Part shown: positions 56,401-64,000 of the stretch, one piece after another
Position numbering within the stretch: the first letter of the stretch is position 1
Layout: the number at the start of each line of letters is the position of its first letter
NCBI RefSeq assembly: GCF_032118995.1
Contig: NC_092656.1
Location: 18,354,694 to 18,418,693, forward strand
DNA from: Asterias amurensis
Taxonomy: Eukaryota; Echinodermata; Asteroidea; Forcipulatida; Asteriidae
Direction: 5' to 3'
DNA length: 64,000 nucleotides
Notes under the pieces: model-generated
Told to the model about the DNA's origin: nothing
Seen by the model: only the letters and a program-made list of their open reading frames with translations
Databases searched by the model: none
Translations under genes and position numbers: made by a program

Positions 56401-58865
56401 GGGTCGATCACGCTGCACCAAAGGCCCGGTCAATATCCACAGACGAGGTTTTAATGCTTCCCACGGCATTAATGCCTCTGTCCATTCTTGATCGTTTTTA
56501 CAGGAGTCAAAACAACAGCCATAGTCAAGACAAAGCCTTAAGCTTGACACACTCTAAGCACTTCCGGGTCAAAATTTACCCAAATATATGGGTACCATGG
56601 GGGCCTGAGCAAGGGGTCAGTGTGACCCACAATCTTTATGAAAATGACCAATAAATGGGTCAAACTGACGCGGAATCTTTTTAGCACTTTCCGGGTCAAC
56701 CTGACCCAGAAATTAGTCAGGCCTTGAACCGGGAATGGGTCAAACCCGAGAGTTTTAAGAGTAAACTTTAAGAGTAAACTAAAGAGTACACGATTCAATC
56801 GCCGTAAAAACGGATCATCTTCTAATTTTCCCCAATTTTTAGATATCGACGAGTGCAACCTCGACCCCTCACTCTGCAGTTACGATCCATTGAGACTTTG
56901 CCAAAATAAGTCTCCTGGGTATGAGTGTGTGTGCAAGCCAGGGTACATGGAATTTAAAGGAAGATGCATCGAAGGTAAGTTCACGAAACAAACAAAAAAA
57001 CATACATCTTGTTCTCTTGTTGAAGATTTCAAAAACTTTAATCAGATAAACATCACAAAATTATGTAGTTCGATCATTAATTGACTTATTTCTCATCAAA
57101 ACACTATTTCTGAAAAGTGCCCAGCAGCTACAAAAAATAGTATACACAAATAAAAGTAAGACCCAATACACATTTTTATATAACAGACTGTACAGACATA
57201 AAACTTAAAGCCATTGGACCCTTTCGGTACAGAAGAAAAAAAAAGTTTTTTTACAAATATTTTTCAGGGTTTACAGAAGGTAATGGTGAAAGACTTCTCT
57301 TGAAATATTAGTCCATGAAATGCTTTACTTTTTGAGAAAACGGTAAAACAATACAAATTCTCGTTAGCGAGAATTACGGATTTGTTATAAACACATGTCA
57401 TGACACGGCGAAACGCGCGAAAACAGGAGTGGGTTTTCTCGTTATTTTCTCCAGACTCCGATGTCCGATTGAGCCTAAATTTCCACAGGACTGTTATTTT
57501 ATATATAAGTTGTGATACATGAAGTGTGGGACTTGGACAATACTGTTTTCCCGAAAGTGTAAAATGGCTTTAAAGGAAGACCTAACATAATTTGTTTTCC
57601 TTTTGTCTTCTAGGTTGTTCAAACAATCCTTGTACTCGTGATAATGAGGCATGTCTACAGAATGACAATGGATTTACATGTATATGTAATTACGGTTACA
57701 TCGACTCCATTGATGGACAGTGTATTAGAGGTATGTATGTAAACAAGTTGCCTACTCCTTCATCATAAGAAATTGCAACATGACTTGTACATAAAGAGCA
57801 GCTTGGGTCTACCTCTTAATCTACTACACAAAACAAAAATTCAGTTAATGGGTCAGTTACGTTAACGTCAGCCAATTTTGAAACTCACTGCCGAAAAATT
57901 TAGATCATCAGCTCACGTCACAAACAGGCACTGAAACTCTGGCCGTGTCCGAAACGACGACTTCGGCAACAGCTACGTCTAGATCAGCGCGTCTACCAGT
58001 GTTGAAGAATAGGCAGACGCGCGCGATCTAGCCGTAGCTGTAGCCGAAGTCGCCGTTTCGGACACGGCCTAACTGAGAATGAAAAGTTGCATTATTATGC
58101 CTTCATGGTGCAGCATGAAGCTACAGTGGATTGCCACAAGCTGAACCAAAATGGCTGAAGCAATGACTTCCAATTTGCAAATGCATGGTTGTACATTTTA
58201 AAGAATGATTAAATTTAGCACTCATACCTTGAAATGTAATCGCCAACTTGGACATTGATAACCAGTTACACAAACATAGAGACTTTTGTTATCAGTTGTT
58301 TTGGTTTCACTAAACAGGAAAGTGAAACAATCGAAAATGCTTGTCATGTGTCCAAACGCGATGCCTGATGGTATCATTATGAAACAAATAAGTTTTTACT
58401 TGGTTTGGTTTTACCCTGCACCAAATGTGTGTCCGCACTGTATACTCAGTACTTTCCCGAGTTATGTGAACAAACATCACAGGCATACTCGGGTTGGATT
58501 CGAACCCATGACCGTTGCCAATCTATTAAGAAACTCATATTCACCACAGATTGTTTGTTTTCTTGTTCTGTTTAGACAAGTCTGATGTGGAGTCAGGTAT
58601 AACACCCTACACAGAGAAAGTCCTAATTGGAACCTACGTGGGAGGATTTCTTCTCGGCCTATCAGTAGCTCTACTGGTCATTATATGTCATTTCTCATTT
58701 TGTGATGAACGTGTAGATGGTGATGATGATAGAGATGATTTTGTGGGAGAGACAGACAAACATGACTCTGAAACTCCGGAAAATAAAAGCTCAAAATCTG
58801 ACATGAATGGAGGATTTGAAATGGAGGTCCTTGACTCGAACTCAGATGAAAATATTAATCATTAA
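50496..58865 (+). CDS. MAM-MAM-EGF(x3) single-pass membrane protein, paralogue 2
   Basis: Thirteen exons join in phase: 50496-50550, 51083-51232, 51832-52023, 52254-52394, 53083-53219, 53692-53773, 54596-54757, 55172-55434, 55839-55920, 56224-56340, 56843-56974, 57614-57730 and 58576-58865, giving 639 residues. The signal peptide is 1 to about 18. A short MAM-like opening (YSCDVDEGTSCEM, ~37-48) stops before a full domain. MAM A follows (~86-252), then MAM B (~260-421, ending GDIALDDIEF). Three EGF domains follow (~424-458; 461-504, starting NIDEC and so calcium-binding type; 505-543), then a membrane span (~559-581) and a ~58-residue acidic tail. It shares orientation, domain order and many intron phases with paralogue 1 but has extra EGF exons. 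A TF- or ligand-specific role cannot be read from sequence. Confidence 0.92.
52453..52841. mobile_element. Family A element with decayed right end
   Basis: The left end TTAAAGGCAGTGGACACTAT is intact. The right end reads AACCATAAGTGTACAGCAGG-GTTTTAA instead of the usual CCACTGCCTTTAA. It lies in intron 4 of MAM paralogue 2. Confidence 0.88.
54154..54546. mobile_element. Family A TTAA element, full length
   Basis: Perfect TTAAAGGCAGTGGACACTAT / ATAGTGTCCACTGCCTTTAA ends and the GAGACCTCAAG...CTTGAGGTCTC hairpin are present. It lies in intron 6 of MAM paralogue 2, 50 bp before the exon 7 acceptor. Confidence 0.95.
56376..56403. repeat. Poly(T)-poly(G) tract
   Basis: CCCCC, then an uninterrupted T run, then a G run of about 14 lies just 40 bp inside intron 10 of MAM paralogue 2. 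Another C-rich run is at 53330-53344. Confidence 0.9.
57205..57572. mobile_element. Family B TTAA element
   Basis: The left end TTAAAGCCATTGGACCCTTT with CGG pairs with the right end CCCGAAAGTGTAAAATGGCT-TTAA, which has small changes. The centre AATTCTCGTTAGCGAGAATT is nearly palindromic. It lies 41 bp before the exon 12 acceptor of MAM paralogue 2. Confidence 0.9.
57942..58069. mobile_element. GC-rich palindromic element (~128 bp)
   Basis: GGCCGTGTCCGAAACGACGA with CTTCGGC on the left pairs with GCCGAAGTCGCCGTTTCGGA with CACGGCC on the right. The arms continue through AGCTACG...CGTAGCT and GATC/CGCG words. It stands out against AT-rich intron 12 of MAM paralogue 2. Confidence 0.85.
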
Positions 58866-59791
58866 CATTAAAATCTAATGAGTTATAATTATTGTCTCAT
58901 ATTTCTTTTAAAATAGATGTGCTTTTTATTTACACTGCCAACTAAGAAGACTCGAGAAACATTGTTTAAAAACAACGACTGAACGATTCCTAGTGAGAGT
59001 GATACTGGTTTATAAGAGAATGGTTTTAGGTTAAAGTTTTTCAACACTCAAGTACATGTACACATTTAGAAAAACTTTTTATTAAAAACTTGCGCACGTT
59101 AAATTTATAAAAAACCACTATTGGTCTAACTAAAAAAAAATTGCTTCCCAAACAATGTTTTTAAATCCAATAGTGTGTGTATCAATAAAAGAGAATGTGA
59201 GACACTATGCCACAGGATTTGACACATCACATTCACAATGGACTTATCAAAACTAAAACCATTTGACTAATTCCAGTAAATGACACTTTATCTATAACCG
59301 TGATTTTTTTTCTTCACATTTTCGTGAATAAAAATTGAGGATACACGAGCTACGAGAGTTTCTGATAAACACACGATTTACTCTTGGTTTGAAATTACAC
59401 AAGTATTAAGTAAATATTTACAACACGACCGCTTTCCTTCCTCTTCTATGTACAATCTTAACAAGAAGCTGATACAAGTTTCTTCCTTGTATACATTTAG
59501 TTTGTCTTTCTATATTCTACTACCGCGAAGTAGATTTAAGGAATTCTGGAGTTTCATCCTCACGTTGTTTCACAACTTATTTTTAATTTGTTTTATAATA
59601 AACCATTCTATATGTACGAATCGTTCGGAATGTTAACCTGAAATCTCAGAATGGGTCTTACACCATCAGATGAATTAATAAATTAACGAAAATAATATGA
59701 TTCTTATAGTCATATAATAGTGTCCAAATATAAAAGGAAAACTATAATGTTATGATGTTACATATCATACAGCATCAAAACAATTAGGCAT

Positions 59792-61633
59792 TCATTGTGA
59801 TTTGTGAACTTTTCCCAGGCGTGCCCATGCATGGTATGCAACCTCAGCGGATTGGAACCTATACAAAGTATTGGCGGGAAAAACAACCGCCATAATTAAC
59901 AGTGAATGGTTACCATACCATCCGTCAATAACAGGCACAAAGATAACCGAATTCCATTCATTTATTAAACTGTCAACTAACCATAGAAGAACGTTAGCAA
60001 TAATTATATACATTAAGGCTTTTCTAGCAAATGATCTGGATTTGCCTTTGACTTGAAATCGTTGGATATTAATGAGAAACTCTGTTTGTATCCAAGCCTG
60101 TATTATGTTTGTTATAGCAAAGATAATTGCCAGAGCGAGTGTCCATTCATTGGTTTCCGAATTCGAAGTGAACATAAACCCCAATGAGGCCCAGATACGA
60201 AAAAGTGATATCAGAAAGATTGGACAGGCCGTTATGAGCAAAACATAATCAACAATACTGAGATCATCCTTACGAAACCCAACCCTAGGTTTCAATCTCT
60301 TCCGGGTCATTACCATGACAGCAGGGAGGGTCACAAAGGTCGGGATGAGCGAGTAATATTGCAAGTACTCACTGGCTTCTTTTGTTATTAATTGTCCCAT
60401 GTAATGACCGCTGAAAACCAACTTCAGTAAACTTAGTAATGGGATAAGATAAACGAAATACCAAATAATGTTACAGTACTTTTCACTCAGTGTATATCTC
60501 GTCACCTTTAAATGAACTGCAGTTGAACCATAATTTCCGCCAATCTTTTTAAGCGGTTTGGCGGTCTCCGAGATGAAGCTTGATTCTTGATAAGTTCCCG
60601 ACCCTTCAAAGTCGCCATTACTTCGTCCAAGGTCTAAAGAAGCTGGGTTCTTGTTTGAAAGATTCTGTCTTTCCCTCAAGGTACTGTTCTGTGTCTGTGC
60701 GTGTTGGGAAGATGGCCATAGGTTGGCGAGAACACCTATCGACACCATCGCGTACTCCGTGTATAAACTCTTCAGGTAGAACTGAACCTCATCAACTACG
60801 TTAACAAAGTCGCTGTGATTTGCGCAACATTTCTTGAAACTCATTCTAGTATTGGTATTACTGCAATTCACATCTACATCATCAACATCATATATCGTGA
60901 TTAAAGGAGAGACGAGTTTACCGAACCACCACCATGCCTGCAGTCCTACTATTGCACTTATAGCAAAATGAAACAAGACACGGTTAGCAAACACAGCCTT
61001 GCTATACATTCGGAAAAACATCAACTGAAGGCAAACAGCTACCAAGCTGGTGAAATGATCAAAAATCACAACCCATTCAAGAGGGACTGACTTAGTAAAA
61101 CCAATCACCATGCAGTGAACATCACTGGCAATCTCAAGTGAACGAAACACACAGCTCCCAATGCCAAACGTGTATAGAGTAATCAGCATCGATGGTTCGT
61201 CAGAAGGTACTGTGACGTCATGCGTCTCAGTTCGGCGTTGGTTCCCATCACCAACCAAGTTATCAAGTTCAATATGTTCATTGTTATTGGAACAAAACCA
61301 AGAAACATAACCAAGACGATGCCAAGTATTCTTTTTAATGATAAAATAAACCAAGAGTGTGTTAATGAAGATAGCATAGATGATTCTAGGCGCGTGCATG
61401 AAAATCATCCATGAGTCGAATTCTTCATTTGAGATTGTATTATCAACAGCCACCGAGATACCTAGCGCTGTAACAAACAACACAATCAGACCACGTGTAA
61501 CTTGCATGGTGGAATTGTCTACAACTGGTGTCACATCATTACTTGGGAAGGTTTGTGCAAGAAGGTTTGATGTAGCACTTTCTGATTCTTTGTTGTAATC
61601 CGCAAGAATTGAATCAGCTATGTTTGCATCCAT
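59792..61633 (-). CDS. Otopetrin-like proton channel
   Basis: Otopetrins are plasma-membrane proton-selective channels with 12 helices in two homologous halves. This uninterrupted frame from the ATG at 61633 (MDANIADS) gives 613 residues. I count 12 hydrophobic segments, starting RGLIVLFVTALGISVAV (~47-63). Family-like patterns include GIGSCVFRSLEIA, the Cys-bearing outer loop followed by YTEYAMVSIGVLANLW at the end of the first half, and ALMYIIIANVLLWLVDSL plus NTLYRFQSAEVAYHAW at the C-terminus. In-frame codons run upstream to 61708, but a strong acceptor (TTTATTTCTTGAAG) ends 6 nt before the ATG and a donor (CTTAAG|GTAAG) lies at 61906, so the upstream codons are probably intronic and the first exon noncoding. 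The otopetrin call is by pattern memory. Confidence 0.8.
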   Translation of the reverse strand: MDANIADSILADYNKESESATSNLLAQTFPSNDVTPVVDNSTMQVTRGLIVLFVTALGISVAVDNTISNEEFDSWMIFMHAPRIIYAIFINTLLVYFIIKKNTWHRLGYVSWFCSNNNEHIELDNLVGDGNQRRTETHDVTVPSDEPSMLITLYTFGIGSCVFRSLEIASDVHCMVIGFTKSVPLEWVVIFDHFTSLVAVCLQLMFFRMYSKAVFANRVLFHFAISAIVGLQAWWWFGKLVSPLITIYDVDDVDVNCSNTNTRMSFKKCCANHSDFVNVVDEVQFYLKSLYTEYAMVSIGVLANLWPSSQHAQTQNSTLRERQNLSNKNPASLDLGRSNGDFEGSGTYQESSFISETAKPLKKIGGNYGSTAVHLKVTRYTLSEKYCNIIWYFVYLIPLLSLLKLVFSGHYMGQLITKEASEYLQYYSLIPTFVTLPAVMVMTRKRLKPRVGFRKDDLSIVDYVLLITACPIFLISLFRIWASLGFMFTSNSETNEWTLALAIIFAITNIIQAWIQTEFLINIQRFQVKGKSRSFARKALMYIIIANVLLWLVDSLINEWNSVIFVPVIDGWYGNHSLLIMAVVFPANTLYRFQSAEVAYHAWARLGKVHKSQ

Positions 61634-61906
61634 CGTGTCTTCAAGAAATAAAAGACAAAGAAAGAATGAATACATTGTAGAGCAAGCTTGCTCTATCATT
61701 GCATGCACATGAAGTGAAAATACAATATGTGTGTAGCACGGTAGGACGCTCTTTCAAAAGGTTGTGTTTTGTAGATCATGAATAGATGTACGACCAACAT
61801 CGTCAGTTAATTATTATCGTCTCCATCCTTCAAAAAAATATTGTCATTATCATAAATACAATGCATTTCTAAGCAGTGTGTTTATGTAAAAAACAATCAA
61901 TCTTAC

Positions 61907-62000
61907 CTTAAGAAAATCGAAAAGCTCGACAAATTAGAGAAGTAAGAAGTAGCTCGAACAATCAGACAAGTGCTCCTGCTAAGATAAGTGCTGAAATGAT
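61907..62000 (-). other. Probable noncoding first exon of the otopetrin-like gene
   Basis: The minus-strand sequence ends CTTAAG|GTAAGA at 61907, a consensus donor that pairs with the acceptor just upstream of the otopetrin ATG (intron about 270 bp). The 5' limit is unknown. Confidence 0.5.
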
Positions 62001-62364
62001 TGGTACATTGGAGTGTCTATTCTATTTCAATCAGATTCAACATAACACACTTGTATTACACGATGTTGGTTTTAATTTCAAAGGAACAATGTGACTATCA
62101 ACTTCCTTGTTGTAGTTTCTAAGCAAGCTCCCGTAATTAAAGAACTCTACTTCCGTAATCAAACAGACAATTGCCGACAGTACTGGTTGCCGATACTAAT
62201 AAATAAACTAAATTTATTTTTTATAATATTTGCTGGAATGGCAAGAAACTGACCTTGTGATGTTGTTTCGCCTTGTCACATTGAGTATAGGTGTGGTCTA
62301 TTGCAAATGGTTTGTTTTGGCGTCGATGAAAATGTTTTCAACTCCAACATTATTTCCTCCTCTA

Positions 62365-62532
62365 CGGATGTAAACATAGTCTTGGCCCAAGACGATGGTG
62401 CTTGATTCTGGATAGTGTACTACGCGCGGTTGAATCGCAAAAAGCGCGCCCGGTATGATTTAGTTACGTGGACGGCTCGAAATCTAGACTACACTCTGCA
62501 AGCTAGTCTTGGGCCAAGACTAATGTAAACAG
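62365..62532. mobile_element. Short element with ~24-bp inverted ends
   Basis: GTAAACATAGTCTTGGCCCA with AGAC on the left and GTCTTGGGCCAAGACTAATG with TAAAC on the right are inverted repeats. The interior contains CGCGCGG / GCGCGCC. It is non-coding and lies upstream of the otopetrin-like gene. Confidence 0.8.
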
Positions 62533-63129
62533 GGAACGTGTGTCTAATTTACAGAATAAGTTGAAAAGGGAATCGGGAGAATTATCAAAGTTTCTTCACT
62601 AAATTCACCTTTTTCACGAGGTCACAATAACCTCAATTACTAACTGGGTAAGGGTTCGAATAAAATACAAAACAAAGATTGAAGAACCATAAAGCGAAAC
62701 AGGATACAGCACAGAACTGTTTACGATAAATATTAATAGATGTTGCATCAAAACCAGGAGGAATAAAACCTCCCTTGGCGAGACAAATAAACAATATACT
62801 CCAAGGGTGTTTAGGCAATGTAATTCCATCATGCGGCGAGTCCAAAACTAATTTGGGTAAAAGGGGTTTTTTTTTTTACTAAATGAAAAAGAGGAACAAC
62901 CATTAACATCTTCTATCGTTCATTTTGTAATTTTTAATTCACAAAAACTAACATTTAGACGCAAATATCCCCGGTGGTTTTTGGCGTTTCATTCCAAAAA
63001 ATGCATAACTTTGCAGTTTTGTTTTATGTTATCTTCTTCCCATTTTCTTTAATTGTTGTACGTATCAAGCCTTTAGTTTTTCAATCCAGCCCAATGTGCG
63101 GCCAATTATAGAACCAGTTTGTCTTCTTA

Positions 63130-64000
63130 TACACTGTAAAAAAATTGGGTAAAAAAATGCCCAACCTTTTACCCAATTAAGGGCGAATAGTGAACTCCTC
63201 CAACTTTTGGGCAAAATATTAACCATCAAAGTTGGGCACTCTGATTGCCAAATAATTGGGTAATATTTCCTCATCAATAGTTGGGTATATTTTGCTAACC
63301 AACAGTTGGGTAATATTTTGTTTACCCATTTTCTGGGTATTTAATACATTATCAATAACCCACTTATTGGGCGATGATTTTATTAATGATTTAACCCTTT
63401 TCGGTGTTATCCAACAAATGGTGAATATATTTAACCCTTTGATTTACAGTTTCTCCTGTGATACGTCATACAACCAGGCATAGAAAATATCTTTTCCACG
63501 ATGGCAAACGGTAGTGAGCTGTGACCTCGACATCTCTCTCAAAATCGAGAGGGTGCTCAGTGGTTTGTAGATGCTTTGGAAGGTTAGTTTTCAACTAAAT
63601 ACAATTTGTTTCCTGTTCAGTTGTTGTACACAGTCGTGACAGTTGCAGCGCAAGCACACGCATACATGCCACAACCGGCATTGCACATAATGGCATGATG
63701 AAACTGAAACTAAAAACTGAAACTAATTCAACAGTTGTGTCACTGTGTTGCTCCCTCTGCAACTGTCACGACTATGCACGACTGAATAGAAAACACAACT
63801 TCATATTTAGTTAAAAACTAACCTTCAAATTGGATCTATATCTACTGGACAACCCCGCTCGTCACAGCCACTCCTCCACTCGCCATGTTGGAAAATATCG
63901 CTATGTTTTTTATACCATACCCAACTTTTGGGCAACTCTTTGATCGTAGTGCGCATGATCGGATGATTTTGACCAACTAATGTGCATCATTTTAACCAAC
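63130..64000. repeat. TTGGGTAA-rich repeat block containing a ~260-bp foldback
   Basis: Words AATTGGGTAA, TTGGGCA, AGTTGGGTAATATT and TTACCCA recur from 63134 to about 63450 and again from about 63915 to the window end (CCCAACTTTTGGGCAA). Between them, 63573-63831 is a foldback: GAAGGTTAGTTTTCAACTAA and GTCGTGACAGTTGCA on the left pair with TGCAACTGTCACGAC and TAGTTAAAAACTAACCTTC on the right. This looks like one repeat inserted into another. It may continue beyond the window. Confidence 0.75.

Noticed and set aside
61634-61708. Upstream in-frame extension of the otopetrin-like protein (MIEQACSTMYSFFLCLLF...)
   Set aside because: The sequence there is a pyrimidine tract ending in AG, a strong acceptor, so it is more likely the 3' end of a 5' UTR intron.

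Overview
The window is animal nuclear DNA: short exons, GT-AG introns, and many SINEs, short foldback elements and tandem repeats. No bacterial, organellar or viral genes were recognised. The semaphorin, IER3IP1, otopetrin and dimeric dihydrodiol dehydrogenase genes fit a marine invertebrate deuterostome. My recollection of similar tRNA-derived SINEs and TTAA-bounded foldback repeats in echinoderm genomes favours an echinoderm, perhaps a sea star. The organism call is inference only.

Layout. Positions 1-17,472 (minus strand): a semaphorin-like gene with 12 in-phase exons (signal peptide plus most of a sema domain). Its 3' end is unresolved or lies beyond the left edge. Its introns carry a 1.55 kb, 32-bp minisatellite, a 130-bp tandem array, a (CAG)27 tract, SINEs, a LINE 3' end and several foldback elements. 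Positions 17,600-28,980: no gene recognised; the stretch includes three foldback elements nested at TTAA sites. Positions 28,989-29,961 (minus): a complete three-exon IER3IP1 gene. Positions 30,200-35,771 (plus): a seven-exon dihydrodiol dehydrogenase (DHDH-like) gene. Positions 36,180-36,420: an inverted pair of tRNA-derived sequences. Positions 37,978-42,530 (minus): a second DHDH-like gene with the same intron phases, so the two paralogues are convergent. Positions 43,430-48,603 (plus) and 50,496-58,865 (plus): two tandem genes for secreted-type membrane proteins with MAM domains, EGF repeats, one membrane span and a short cytoplasmic tail. Positions 59,792-61,633 (minus): an otopetrin-like proton channel with an uninterrupted coding sequence. 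Positions 62,370-64,000: repeats.

Exons were joined by hand from splice signals, open frame and phase; every internal junction given for the IER3IP1, both DHDH and both MAM genes, and for semaphorin exons 1-12, is in phase. The genes do not form an operon or one pathway. The clearest relationships are two local gene duplications (DHDH inverted, MAM/EGF direct) and a possible shared promoter region between IER3IP1 and the first DHDH gene. The most unusual structures are the triple nested TTAA elements, a tandem repeat in DHDH intron 1 that has copied the end of coding exon 1 with its splice donor, and a (CTG)27 tract in the semaphorin pre-mRNA 60 nt upstream of a splice acceptor.
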